From an uncultured Mycoplasmatota bacterium (GTDB taxonomy: Bacteria > Bacillota_I > Bacilli_A > Izemoplasmatales > Izemoplasmataceae), in assembly GCA_913057225.1 (NCBI GenBank), contig CAJXNT010000011.1:1-33789 (forward strand): a stretch of 33,789 nt of DNA, in the 5' to 3' direction. This document shows positions 19,156 through 27,284 of the stretch, piece after piece. How positions within the stretch are numbered: position 1 is the first letter of the stretch; every line of letters starts with the position of its first letter. A program made the translations under genes and the position numbers. Under the pieces are notes generated by a model. That model was not told where the DNA came from. It made no database searches and was given only the letters and a program-made list of their open reading frames with translations.

Positions 19156-20103
19156 TTGGCACACATAATGAACGAACTCAAAGCTAAAATCAACGGGCAT
19201 AAAATTCCCATTGTTTTTCCGGAAGGACCGGATGAGCGGATTGTCAAAGCCGTCAATCGATTGGCAGAGGAATCCCTCATTCATCCGATACTGATTGGTC
19301 CGGTCAATGGCTCAGTGCATCCCAACGTTGAAGTGATTGACATGGACACGTATCCCGAAACTGAATCCATGCTGCAAGCTTTCATGGAGCGGAGAAAAGG
19401 CAAACATACCGAAGATGAAGCGAGAGCATTGCTCAAACAAGCCAATTATTTTGGGACCATGCTGGTCTACCAAGGATTGGCACAAGGCCTTGTAAGTGGT
19501 GCAATCCAGTCCACCGGCGACACGGTGAGACCGGCCCTTCAAATCATCAAAACGAAACCTGGGATTCAACGGGCATTCGGGTATTTCTTAATGCTCAGAG
19601 GCGATGAAAAGTATCTCATGGCCGATTGTGCGATCAATCCCAATCCGAGCGCTGAAGAATTGGCGCAATTTGCGGTCGAAACAGGGAAAATCGCGCCCAT
19701 GTACAACATCGATCCGAAGGTGGGGATGTTGTCATTTTCAACCAATGGATCGGGCGTGACCGAAGAATCGATCAAAGTGAAAAAAGCGACCGAATTGGCA
19801 AAAGCTGAAGCCCCGGAAATGGCCATTGACGGAGAAATGCAATTTGACGCTGCGTTTGTGCCATCGGTGGCGGCAAAAAAATTTCCAACCTCCACCGTGG
19901 CGGGGCAGGTGAATGTCTTTGTGTTCCCGACCTTGGATGCAGGGAACATCGGGTATAAAATTGCCCAAAGAATGGGGCGATTTGAAGCCATCGGACCCAT
20001 TTTGGCGGGACTCAACAAGCCAGTCAATGATTTGTCTCGAGGATGCGACGTGGATGATGTGTATCATCTGGCCATTATCACCGCCGCTCAAACCATGAAC
20101 TAA
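19156..20103 (+). CDS. pta: Phosphate acetyltransferase
   Basis: Pta converts acetyl-CoA and phosphate to acetyl phosphate, which acetate kinase uses to make ATP; ackA is not in the window. Family stretches are KIPIVFPEGPDERI near the start, NYFGTMLVYQGLAQGLVSGA, STGDTVRPALQIIKTKPG, MLSFSTNGSG, and GNIGYKIAQRMGRFEAIGPI near the end. This is the short, single-domain form (about 315 residues). The likely start is TTG at 19156, placed 6 nt after GAGGTG; the in-frame GTG at 19147 overlaps that site, and ATG 19168 is too far from it. It has its own promoter and terminator and looks monocistronic. Confidence 0.96.
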   Translation: MAHIMNELKAKINGHKIPIVFPEGPDERIVKAVNRLAEESLIHPILIGPVNGSVHPNVEVIDMDTYPETESMLQAFMERRKGKHTEDEARALLKQANYFGTMLVYQGLAQGLVSGAIQSTGDTVRPALQIIKTKPGIQRAFGYFLMLRGDEKYLMADCAINPNPSAEELAQFAVETGKIAPMYNIDPKVGMLSFSTNGSGVTEESIKVKKATELAKAEAPEMAIDGEMQFDAAFVPSVAAKKFPTSTVAGQVNVFVFPTLDAGNIGYKIAQRMGRFEAIGPILAGLNKPVNDLSRGCDVDDVYHLAIITAAQTMN

Positions 20104-20123
20104 GGCTCTTTTGAGCCTTTTTT
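20102..20123 (+). terminator. Rho-independent terminator after pta
   Basis: AAGGCTC / GAGCCTT (7-bp stem, TTTT loop) is followed by further T residues. It overlaps the pta stop codon. Only 15 bp then separate it from the next gene, so that gene may depend on read-through. Confidence 0.85.
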
Positions 20124-20138
20124 AAAACGAGGATAGGG

Positions 20139-21035
20139 ATGGCACATTGCAACATTATTTATAATCCAAAAAGTGGACGGGGGACGTTTCAAAAAGAGAT
20201 TGGGACCGTCACACACACGCTTGAACGATTGGGTTACACGTGGAACATTTTCCCCACTCAATCGGCCAAACACGCGACTAAACTCATGCGTGAGCATAGC
20301 GACGCCGACATGGTGCTCATCAGTGGGGGAGACGGAACCATGAACGAAGTTCTTCAAGCCGTTCCCGACATTGATAAGCTCCCAGTGGTGGCATATATTC
20401 CCTCTGGAACCGCCAATGACTTTGGGAAAAGTTTGGGACTCAGCAAAAACATCCAACACAATCTTAAACATTTAGCCGATCCGATGATAAAAGACAAAGA
20501 CATCGTTCAGAGTTCTTTTGGGATGTTTAATTACATCGCGGCCATCGGAAACTACGTGGATATCAGTTATAAAACCACCAAGCGAATGAAAAAGATATGG
20601 GGCTTTTTAGCCTATATTCTTTTTGGAATTAAAGCCTTTTTCACCGCCCCCATGATTCAAGCCAAGATTGAAATGCCCCACCAGACCATTCAAGGGAAAT
20701 ACTCCTTAATTCTTGTGGCCAATAGTGAATCTGTGGGCGGATTCACCATTCTTCAAGACGCGGTTTTGGATGACGGTCAGCTCGATGTCATTGTTCTGCC
20801 CTATGTGCCGGTGCTCAACAATCTGTATTTTGCCTATGTATTTTTATTGAAGCGCTTTAATTTGCCAGGCATTCAACGATTTAAAACGCCAAAGGTAAAG
20901 GTGATCACCACGCACAATAGACCGTGGAGTTTAGACGGAGAAGTCGCTCAGCCTGGGACCTTTGAAGCAAGCATTTATGCCAGACAAGTACCGTTTGTGA
21001 TTAATCCCGATAAAGCGACGTTGTTCGATGCATAA
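20139..21035 (+). CDS. Diacylglycerol/lipid kinase family protein (DgkB/YegS type)
   Basis: This is a soluble or membrane-associated lipid kinase of the DAGK catalytic family, likely phosphorylating diacylglycerol or a related lipid with ATP. The nucleotide-binding motif GGDGTMNE is at residues 63-70, preceded by YNPKSGRG (9-16), with the GTANDFGKSLGL motif further on. The C-terminal beta domain contains GGFTILQDAVLDDGQLDV and SLDGEV, which are characteristic of the family. Length 298 is typical. GAGG lies upstream of the start. Its 3' end overlaps rnmV by 8 bp. The exact lipid cannot be told from sequence; DgkB (phosphatidic acid recycling) is the most likely role in a Gram-positive-type cell. 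Confidence 0.9.
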   Translation: MAHCNIIYNPKSGRGTFQKEIGTVTHTLERLGYTWNIFPTQSAKHATKLMREHSDADMVLISGGDGTMNEVLQAVPDIDKLPVVAYIPSGTANDFGKSLGLSKNIQHNLKHLADPMIKDKDIVQSSFGMFNYIAAIGNYVDISYKTTKRMKKIWGFLAYILFGIKAFFTAPMIQAKIEMPHQTIQGKYSLILVANSESVGGFTILQDAVLDDGQLDVIVLPYVPVLNNLYFAYVFLLKRFNLPGIQRFKTPKVKVITTHNRPWSLDGEVAQPGTFEASIYARQVPFVINPDKATLFDA

Positions 21036-21564
21036 ACCCATCCTATACGTGGTGGAAGGCCGTCACGATTATGCGAAGTTGAAAGAGGTTGATGCCTCGC
21101 TTGAAGCATTCATCACCCACGGGGCTCATTTTAATCATCAACACCTTGACCAGTTGAGTAAACTTAACGCGCATTACCGCCTAGTACTCCTATTGGATCC
21201 AGACGGAGCCGGCGCTCGTATTGAAAAGCGAATCCGTACGGTTTTACCCAGTATAGAAGCCATTTATGTGCCAAAAACAAAAGCGCAAAAAATAGACGGC
21301 AAAATTGGGATTGAACATATGGACGTCAATGTTTTAAAGGCCATTTTAACCCAAGGAACTAGACCAATCGTTCCACGTGAAACATGGACCCCGAAAACAA
21401 TGATAAAGCATCAACTATCCGCACATCCCAAAGCCCGTATCCACCGTCGCTTAGTGGCTGAAAGACTATTTATTCCTTACGCAAATGCGCAGCAATTTAT
21501 CAAAATTCTTAATCGCTATGCCATCAGCGAACGTCACGTTCAAGAGATCATCCATGAATCATAG
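21028..21564 (+). CDS. rnmV: Ribonuclease M5
   Basis: RNase M5 performs the final trimming of 5S rRNA precursor in low-GC Gram-positives. The TOPRIM fold shows VVEGRHDYAKLK with the catalytic Glu10, and LLLDPDGAG with Asp57 and Asp59. The C-terminal half (from about residue 100) is the less conserved RNA/L18-binding region. Length 178 is normal. The start lies inside the lipid kinase gene (8-bp overlap) and the end overlaps rsmA by 11 bp. The rnmV-rsmA pair is conserved in Bacillota and supports the assignment over other small TOPRIM proteins. Confidence 0.94.
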   Translation: MHKPILYVVEGRHDYAKLKEVDASLEAFITHGAHFNHQHLDQLSKLNAHYRLVLLLDPDGAGARIEKRIRTVLPSIEAIYVPKTKAQKIDGKIGIEHMDVNVLKAILTQGTRPIVPRETWTPKTMIKHQLSAHPKARIHRRLVAERLFIPYANAQQFIKILNRYAISERHVQEIIHES

Positions 21565-22369
21565 AGCCCAAAAAAAGTGGGGGCAGAATTTTCTCAAAGA
21601 TGCCACCATTCCCCAAAAAATCATTCAATCGTTGCCCCTGGGAGACGATTCTTATATCTATATTGAAATTGGGCCAGGAAAAGGGGCCCTTACGGAGGCG
21701 CTTCTCACCCTTAATCATCCCGTTGTGGCGTATGAAATAGACGGTCAATTAGAAAGTCATCTTAAGACACGTTTTTCTGGCGTAGACCATTTTCATTTGA
21801 TTATGGATGATTTTTTGAAACGAGATATTGAATCCGATCTTAAATCGCTAGGGTTTTTTAAGCAGCCCCTCCATATTGTGGCTAATTTGCCTTATTACAT
21901 CACCACCCCCATCATTCGTAAGTGTCTAGACCTTACTCATATTGCTTCTTTAACAATCATGGTTCAAGACGAGGTGGCCAAACGTCTTGCTGCTGAGCCT
22001 TCGACGAAAGACTACGGAGCACTCAGTGTGATTTCTCAATACTATGCAGACATCCACTATTTGTTTCAAGTCCCGCCTCATGCGTTCAGCCCGGCCCCCA
22101 AAGTGCATTCAGCCGTGATTCAGATGAGCATGAAAAAAACGCGGCGGTTAGACCCCCTGGTGGAACCGCAATTCAACCAATTCATCTATCAATGTTTTAA
22201 GCAAAAACGGAAAACACTGGTGAATAATTTACAAGCGGAATATCCTCAGGCCAAAGCCATTTTATTGGACTATTTGAATGATCAGGGGTTAAACCCTCAA
22301 AGTCGAGCCGAAGCTTTAAATTTGAATCATTTACTCACTCTTTTTCAAAAAATTACCATGGATGGTTGA
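21554..22369 (+). CDS. rsmA: 16S rRNA dimethyladenosine transferase
   Basis: RsmA (KsgA) dimethylates two adjacent adenines near the 3' end of 16S rRNA during small-subunit maturation, using S-adenosylmethionine. The SAM-binding motif EIGPGKG is at residues 38-44, and the catalytic NLPYYI motif starts at residue 112. The N-terminal KKWGQNFLKD stretch is the usual family start. The helical C-terminal domain is complete and total length is 271. The frame is open further upstream inside rnmV, but ATG 21554 gives the expected N-terminus. The ribosome binding site is weak (AGAGAT), consistent with translation coupled to rnmV. Confidence 0.97.
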   Translation: MNHRAQKKWGQNFLKDATIPQKIIQSLPLGDDSYIYIEIGPGKGALTEALLTLNHPVVAYEIDGQLESHLKTRFSGVDHFHLIMDDFLKRDIESDLKSLGFFKQPLHIVANLPYYITTPIIRKCLDLTHIASLTIMVQDEVAKRLAAEPSTKDYGALSVISQYYADIHYLFQVPPHAFSPAPKVHSAVIQMSMKKTRRLDPLVEPQFNQFIYQCFKQKRKTLVNNLQAEYPQAKAILLDYLNDQGLNPQSRAEALNLNHLLTLFQKITMDG

Positions 22370-22420
22370 CACAAAAACCATTATTTCGCTTACTTGTGCG
22401 GCGCATCAATTTTTATTTGT

Positions 22421-22449
22421 TTGAATTCTCAAGGGGCCTATGATATAAT
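22421..22449 (+). promoter_or_regulatory. Promoter of spoVG
   Basis: TTGAAT (22421-22426) and a perfect TATAAT (22444-22449) with the extended TGn element are 17 bp apart. Transcription should start near 22456, leaving a leader of about 40 nt. The 12-mer CTATGATATAAT is identical to that in front of dnaN. Confidence 0.87.
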
Positions 22450-22494
22450 GCAAGCGTATTCATACAACAAGTCATGTCCGTGGGGTGGTCTGTT

Positions 22495-22767
22495 ATGGAA
22501 ATTACGGATGTTCGCGTCAAAAAGTTTAGTGGTGAAAATCGCCTCAAAGCGATTGCAGCCATTACGATTGACGACTGTTTCGTAGTCCATGAGCTACGCG
22601 TCATTGATGGCAAGGAGGGACTCTTTGTTGCGATGCCTAGTCGCAAAATGCCGAATGGCGAATTCAAAGATGTTGCCCATCCAATCAATCAAGAAACACG
22701 CAACAAGATTGAAGCCATTGTGATTGAGGCGTACGAGAGTATCGAAGATGAAATTGTCGAAGAATAA
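22495..22767 (+). CDS. spoVG: Regulatory protein SpoVG
   Basis: SpoVG is a small nucleic-acid-binding regulator; in Bacillus it affects septation during sporulation, and in staphylococci, Listeria and Borrelia it binds DNA or RNA and controls several genes. The 90 residues match the family: [11 protein letters not shown], then [39 protein letters not shown] and [13 protein letters not shown]. The C-terminus ends in an acidic tail. ATG 22495 follows a GGGGTGG ribosome binding site; an earlier in-frame ATG at 22474 lies before that site. It has its own strong promoter and terminator. Its presence does not prove sporulation, since non-sporulating relatives keep it. Confidence 0.96.
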   Translation: MEITDVRVKKFSGENRLKAIAAITIDDCFVVHELRVIDGKEGLFVAMPSRKMPNGEFKDVAHPINQETRNKIEAIVIEAYESIEDEIVEE

Positions 22768-22780
22768 TTGATTGAAATCG

Positions 22781-22814
22781 AATGCAACTTTCTGATGAAG
22801 TTGCATTTTATTTT
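22781..22814 (+). terminator. Rho-independent terminator after spoVG
   Basis: A perfect 10-bp stem (AATGCAACTT / AAGTTGCATT) with a 7-nt loop is followed by a T-rich run. It separates spoVG from prs. Confidence 0.9.
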
Positions 22815-22827
22815 GGCCAAATTTGGT

Positions 22828-22833
22828 TATAAT
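22828..22833 (+). promoter_or_regulatory. Probable -10 element of the prs promoter
   Basis: A perfect TATAAT lies 28 bp before the prs start, right after the spoVG terminator. No good -35 hexamer stands at 16-18 bp, where the terminator arm lies, so the promoter is tentative. Confidence 0.5.
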
Positions 22834-22860
22834 GAAACTAGTGAATATTAAGGAGATCAA

Positions 22861-23823
22861 ATGGCGACCTTTAATGGCGAAAAAGTAAAACTATTTAGTC
22901 TCAATGCAAACCGTCCCTTGGCGGAAAAAATATCCGATTACACCAATATCTCTCTGAGCGATTTAGAGGTTAAGAAGTTCGCGGATGGCGAGATCACCAT
23001 CAATATCGCCGAAACCGTTCGGGGGCACCATGTATTTGTGGTTCAACCCACGCAAACCCCCGTGAATGAGCATCTGATGGAGTTATTGATCCTCATGGAT
23101 GCGTTAAAACGGGCCAGTGCCAAAACCATCAATGTGGTCATGCCCTATTACGGATACTCCAGGCAAGATCGAAAAGCCAAATCACGACAACCGATCAGTG
23201 CCAAACTGGTGGCAGATTTACTGACCGTGGCTGGGGCCACACGAATCATATCCATGGACCTTCATGCGGCGCAGATTCAAGGCTTTTACAACATTCCCAT
23301 CGATAATTTTAAGGCCATGCCCATCATTGCAAGTTATTTTGAAGAGCGGTTGGCCGGCGAAGAATTAGTGATTGTTTCACCCGACCACGGAGGCACCGGG
23401 AGAGCACGTGAACTTGGGAATGTTTTACATGCCCCCATCGCCATTATCGATAAACGAAGACCGCGGGATAACGAAGCCGAAGTTATGAATATCATCGGGG
23501 ATGTCAACAATAAGTGTGCCATTCTCATTGACGACATCATCGATACCGCAGGCACGATTACTGCAGCCTCTAATGCCATTCGTGAGGCCGGCGCCAAAGA
23601 TGTTTACGCCGCGTGTACGCATCCCGTCCTCTCAGGAAAAGCGATTGAGCGGATCGAAGCCAGTGCCATTCATGAACTGATATGCACCGACACCATCCAT
23701 TTGAGAAAAGACCAACATTCGGCTAAAATTAAACAACTGTCTGTGGCCAACTTACTCGGCCAAGGCATCTTGAATGTCATCAACAACGAATCGCTGAGTG
23801 TGTTATTTGAAAAACAAGATTAA
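22861..23823 (+). CDS. prs: Ribose-phosphate pyrophosphokinase
   Basis: Prs makes PRPP from ribose 5-phosphate and ATP, the precursor of purines, pyrimidines, NAD, His and Trp. Class I signatures are present: the [11 protein letters not shown] stretch that binds [28 protein letters not shown], and the PRPP loop DDIIDTAGT at residues 224-232. Length 320 is typical. AAGGAG stands upstream of the ATG. In B. subtilis glmU lies between spoVG and prs; here only a terminator and a promoter do. An asnS T-box leader begins within 10 bp of the stop, with no separate promoter that I can support, so prs and asnS may share a transcript. Confidence 0.97.
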   Translation: MATFNGEKVKLFSLNANRPLAEKISDYTNISLSDLEVKKFADGEITINIAETVRGHHVFVVQPTQTPVNEHLMELLILMDALKRASAKTINVVMPYYGYSRQDRKAKSRQPISAKLVADLLTVAGATRIISMDLHAAQIQGFYNIPIDNFKAMPIIASYFEERLAGEELVIVSPDHGGTGRARELGNVLHAPIAIIDKRRPRDNEAEVMNIIGDVNNKCAILIDDIIDTAGTITAASNAIREAGAKDVYAACTHPVLSGKAIERIEASAIHELICTDTIHLRKDQHSAKIKQLSVANLLGQGILNVINNESLSVLFEKQD

Positions 23824-23829
23824 CACGGT

Positions 23830-24031
23830 GAATGGACCAGTAGTAGATTCCTCTGATTCGAAGCGACTTTGGAAACGGTGAAAGCCAAAGATCACGAAGC
23901 TATGAAAAACCCCATGAGTGATGAAAGAACTTAAGTAAACTCATCCGTAGCTCTGCGTTAAAGAGACCGAGTGATAAACCAAGGTGGTACCGCGTTTAAA
24001 CGCCCTTATCTTTTTTAAGGGCGTTTTATTT
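23830..24031 (+). promoter_or_regulatory. T-box riboswitch of asnS
   Basis: The conserved T-box sequence AAGGTGGTACCGCG is at 23981-23994. The terminator has an 11-bp perfect stem (23998-24008 with 24016-24026) and a T-rich run. A plausible stem I base pairs ATGG (23832-23835) with CCAT (23912-23915), which places AAC (23908-23910), an asparagine codon, in the specifier loop; the AGTAGTA element typical of such loops lies on the 5' side. The bulge is TGGT, which would pair best with an A discriminator rather than the G usual in tRNA-Asn. The leader class is certain; the specifier is my best fit. Confidence 0.88.
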
Positions 24032-24042
24032 TGGAGGAAACG

Positions 24043-25419
24043 ATGGATTTAAAGCAAATATTTGAACAGTATGAGCGATTAGCCAATCAAGAAGTCACGA
24101 TTGAGGGCTGGGTGAGAAATCACCGCGATCAAAAGTCATTTGGATTTTTAATGGTCGCTGACGGCACCGATTTTCGTGTGGTTCAAGTGGTCTATGATGA
24201 CGCACTCGATGGATTTGAGGCCATTCAAAAAATCAAGGTGGGCGCCGCCGTTGAGGTTGAGGGGACGCTGGTTTTGACGCCTGAACTCAAACAACCTTTT
24301 GAGATTAAAGCGAAGAATGTTAGGGAAGTAGGCCCTTCCAGTGAAGATTATCCGATTCAGCCGAAACGGCATACGCGAGAATTCTTAAGAACACATCCCC
24401 ATTTACGGTTACGGACCAACCTCTTTACCGCGGTCTTTAAAGTTCGCAGTGTCTTACACCATGCGGTGCACCGGTTCTTTGAAGAAGAAGGATTTGTTCA
24501 TGTGGCCGCCCCCATCATCACAGCCAGCGATGCGGAAGGCGCCGGCGAAATGTTCCAAGTCACCACCTTTGATTTGGCTCAAATTCCCAACGAAAACGGC
24601 CGCCCAGATTTTTCCCAAGATTTCTTTGGCAAAGCGACCAATTTAACCGTGTCGGGTCAACTTCAAGCCGAAGTTTTTGCCCAAAACTTTAAAAAGGTCT
24701 ATACCTTTGGACCGACGTTTAGAGCGGAAAACTCAAACACCAAAACGCATGCCTCTGAGTTTTGGATGATTGAACCAGAAATGGCCTTCAGCGACCTTAA
24801 AGGGTCGATGGATACCGCCACGAAGATGGTCAAATACTTGATTCAAGAAGTCTTAGATAAGGCCCCAGAAGAGATGGCGTTTTTCAATCAATTTGTCGAA
24901 AAAGGGGTCATTGATAAACTCCAAAATGTGCTCAAGAAACCGTTTAAAACATTGACCCACGAAGCGGCCATCGAAGCGCTTAAAGCGTCAGGGAAATCGT
25001 TTGAAAATACGCCCGAGCAGGGAAAAGACTTATTCACCGAGCATGAAAAAGCCTTGGTGGAAATCATGGATGGGCCCGTCTACATCACGGATTGGCCAAA
25101 AGACATCAAAGCCTTTTACATGCGCCTCAACGAAGATGAAAAAACCGTTGCGGCCATGGACCTCTTGGTGCCTGGATCCGGAGAACTCATTGGCGGATCG
25201 CAGCGGGAAGAACGTGAAGACGTGTTGATTTCAAGAATGCGTGCCTTTGGCATTGATCCAACCGCCATGGATTGGTATTTAGACTTAAGACGCTTTGGAT
25301 CCACCCCGCATGCGGGTTACGGTTTAGGCTTTGACCGCATGCTCATGTTTATCACGGGAATCGAGAACATTCGGGACGTGATCCCGTTCCCACGAACCCC
25401 CAAACACTGTCAACTATAA
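24043..25419 (+). CDS. asnS: Asparaginyl-tRNA synthetase
   Basis: AsnS charges tRNA-Asn directly with asparagine. The N-terminal OB-fold (about residues 15-105) binds the anticodon. The class IIb core shows motif 2 starting FRAENSNTKTHASEFWMIE (from residue 226), which separates AsnS from AspS, and motif 3 GLGFDR at 427-432. Length 458 is typical. The true start is ATG 24043 after GGAGGAA; an in-frame TTG at 24031 precedes the ribosome binding site. Its presence implies asparagine is attached directly and not only by the Asp-tRNA amidotransferase route. Expression is under the T-box leader. Confidence 0.96.
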   Translation: MDLKQIFEQYERLANQEVTIEGWVRNHRDQKSFGFLMVADGTDFRVVQVVYDDALDGFEAIQKIKVGAAVEVEGTLVLTPELKQPFEIKAKNVREVGPSSEDYPIQPKRHTREFLRTHPHLRLRTNLFTAVFKVRSVLHHAVHRFFEEEGFVHVAAPIITASDAEGAGEMFQVTTFDLAQIPNENGRPDFSQDFFGKATNLTVSGQLQAEVFAQNFKKVYTFGPTFRAENSNTKTHASEFWMIEPEMAFSDLKGSMDTATKMVKYLIQEVLDKAPEEMAFFNQFVEKGVIDKLQNVLKKPFKTLTHEAAIEALKASGKSFENTPEQGKDLFTEHEKALVEIMDGPVYITDWPKDIKAFYMRLNEDEKTVAAMDLLVPGSGELIGGSQREEREDVLISRMRAFGIDPTAMDWYLDLRRFGSTPHAGYGLGFDRMLMFITGIENIRDVIPFPRTPKHCQL

Positions 25420-25427
25420 GGAGCCTC

Positions 25428-26753
25428 ATGGCACAGCGCAAAACGTTATTTCAACTGACGTGGCCTACCTACATCGAATTTTCTTTTTTGATGTTTATGA
25501 TGGTCGCGGATACGTTGATGCTATCGCAATATTCGGATGCATCGGTGGCGGCCGTTGGCAACGCCAATCGCATCCTCTTTTTACTCACGGTTTTAATCAA
25601 CATCATCGCCATCGGGGTCGGGGTCGTGGTCAGTCAATACATTGGGGCCAAACGAGAAAAGGATTCCTTTAAAGCCTTGCAATCGGGCATTATGGGGGCC
25701 TTTTTCTTGGCCTTAATCATTGCTGGGTTTTTACAGCTTTTTGGCCCCGCACTTTTGCGGTTGGTCAATACGCCAGACGCCATATTTGATGACGCCTTGA
25801 TGTACCTGCGAGTGGTCGGCATCGGCCTTTTATTTGTGGCCCTTTCCCAAACCACGGGAAGTGGGTTTCGCTCACTCGGGTTTCCCAAACGCGTGATGCT
25901 GGCGGGGGCGACCGCGAATCTTTTAAATATTGGGCTCAATGCCATCTTGATTTTTGGTCTTTTAGGGGCCCCAGCTCTGGGCGTCTTAGGGGCTGCGATT
26001 GCCACGCTCAGTGCACGCATTTTTAACGCGTTCATTTTGCTAGGCAGTTTGATTTATGAAAAGATCCTCGACGTGACGATTTCTTTGAAACGGTTATATA
26101 AATACTTGAGAGAAGTATTGATCATTGGATTTCCCAGTGCCTTGGAACAATTCATCTATCAAGTCAGTGAATTTGGCATCTTAATCATGGTCAACACCTT
26201 AGGAACACTCGCGGTGACCACCCAAATCTATGTGTTTAATTTATCGCTTCCGGTGCTGGTATTTGCGATTGCGCTTGCGCAAGGCAATCAAGTCATTGTG
26301 GGCTGGCACATCGGGGCCACGGAAGATGAAGATGCTTTTAAACGCACCACCAAAACCATGCTCATTGGGGTGATTACGGTGTTTGTGATCACCCTTGTGG
26401 TCTACTTTAATGCCGCATCCATTTTGCGCATTTTCACCGATAATCCTGAGATTATTGAGACTGGTCAACGGGTCTTGCTGGTATTCATCTTCTTAGAGAT
26501 GGGACGGCTCTCCAACATCGTGGTGATTCAAGCCTTAAGAGCGACCGGAGACGTCAATTATCCGGTGAAAGCCGCGGTGCTTTCCATGGGCTTGATCAAA
26601 CTGCCCCTGGCCTATCTCTTGGTGTTTGTCTTTGACCTTGGCTTGTTGGGAGTTTTCATCGGGATTGCGGCCGATGAGATCGTCAGGGGCGCCTTAGTCT
26701 ATATCCGTTGGACCCGAAAACCTTGGCTTAAGCAGAAACGAGTGATTTCATGA
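25428..26753 (+). CDS. MATE family efflux transporter
   Basis: This is an integral membrane antiporter of the multidrug and toxic compound extrusion family, which exports drugs or metabolites in exchange for Na+ or H+. About twelve hydrophobic helices in two similar halves can be traced over 441 residues. Family features include an early PTYIEFSFLMFMMVADTLMLS segment, the GVGVVVSQYIGAK stretch and, in the second half, FPSALEQFIYQVSEFG. AAGGAG stands upstream of the start, 8 bp after asnS, so it can be cotranscribed with asnS. Its stop overlaps the next gene (ATGA). The substrate cannot be told from sequence. Confidence 0.92.
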   Translation: MAQRKTLFQLTWPTYIEFSFLMFMMVADTLMLSQYSDASVAAVGNANRILFLLTVLINIIAIGVGVVVSQYIGAKREKDSFKALQSGIMGAFFLALIIAGFLQLFGPALLRLVNTPDAIFDDALMYLRVVGIGLLFVALSQTTGSGFRSLGFPKRVMLAGATANLLNIGLNAILIFGLLGAPALGVLGAAIATLSARIFNAFILLGSLIYEKILDVTISLKRLYKYLREVLIIGFPSALEQFIYQVSEFGILIMVNTLGTLAVTTQIYVFNLSLPVLVFAIALAQGNQVIVGWHIGATEDEDAFKRTTKTMLIGVITVFVITLVVYFNAASILRIFTDNPEIIETGQRVLLVFIFLEMGRLSNIVVIQALRATGDVNYPVKAAVLSMGLIKLPLAYLLVFVFDLGLLGVFIGIAADEIVRGALVYIRWTRKPWLKQKRVIS

Positions 26754-27247
26754 CACGCATCATCGCCATCATCCAACGGTTTTTCATCCTCTTTTTAGTC
26801 AGTATTGCGATAACCGCCCTGGCCTTTTGGCAATGGACATCCGGAGAATTTCTCACCGCGTTCGTCTTGATGTGGGGCATTCCCATCAGCCGTATTTTTA
26901 TGATTGGAAATTTGAGAAATCGGTTGGTGAACGGCCTGTCATTCATCGTGATTTATGTCTATCTTTTGCTGGGGGTTCGCTTTTCTTTGTGGGATGAAGC
27001 CAGTTATTTATTGATGGCTACGCCATATCTATCGATTGCGATTAAACCCAAGCGGTCCTGGCTCAAATACCTGACCGTCGGCATCACGACCGTCTATTTA
27101 ATCTATGGATGGATCAGTGGCAACCAAATCGGTTGGCCAATCAAACTGCTCACAACCATCGCCGTGTACGCCGTCTTTTTCCCAGGGATTGTCAAATCCA
27201 CCTTTAAAAAAACCATCACGAAAATCACTCATTCAATGAAGCATTAA
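26750..27247 (+). CDS. Hypothetical membrane protein downstream of MATE gene
   Basis: I do not recognise this 165-residue protein. It has about five hydrophobic helices: near residues 9-28, 33-50, 62-78, a stretch around 85-95, and 105-125 followed by 132-150. Positive residues cluster in the loops and at the C-terminal tail (KSTFKKTITKI), so the C-terminus is probably cytoplasmic. The start ATG overlaps the MATE stop by 4 bp, implying translational coupling and perhaps a shared function, for example as an accessory membrane protein. It is closed by a strong two-way terminator. No motif points to catalysis. Confidence 0.8.
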   Translation: MTRIIAIIQRFFILFLVSIAITALAFWQWTSGEFLTAFVLMWGIPISRIFMIGNLRNRLVNGLSFIVIYVYLLLGVRFSLWDEASYLLMATPYLSIAIKPKRSWLKYLTVGITTVYLIYGWISGNQIGWPIKLLTTIAVYAVFFPGIVKSTFKKTITKITHSMKH

Positions 27248-27282
27248 AAAAGCCTCCCTCAAGGACTGAGGGAGGCTTTTTT
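27246..27282. terminator. Perfect 16-bp bidirectional terminator
   Basis: A 16-bp perfect inverted repeat (27246-27261 with 27267-27282, AGGAC loop) has a GCCTCCCTCA core and six A/T pairs at its base, so the T-run exists on both strands. It serves the converging small membrane gene and the SPFH gene. Confidence 0.95.
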
Positions 27283-27284
27283 CT

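Noticed and set aside
22366-22394. Perfect TTGACA at the rsmA stop as a promoter
   Set aside because: The hexamer 17 bp downstream (CTTACT) is a poor -10, and a much better promoter for spoVG lies at 22421-22449.
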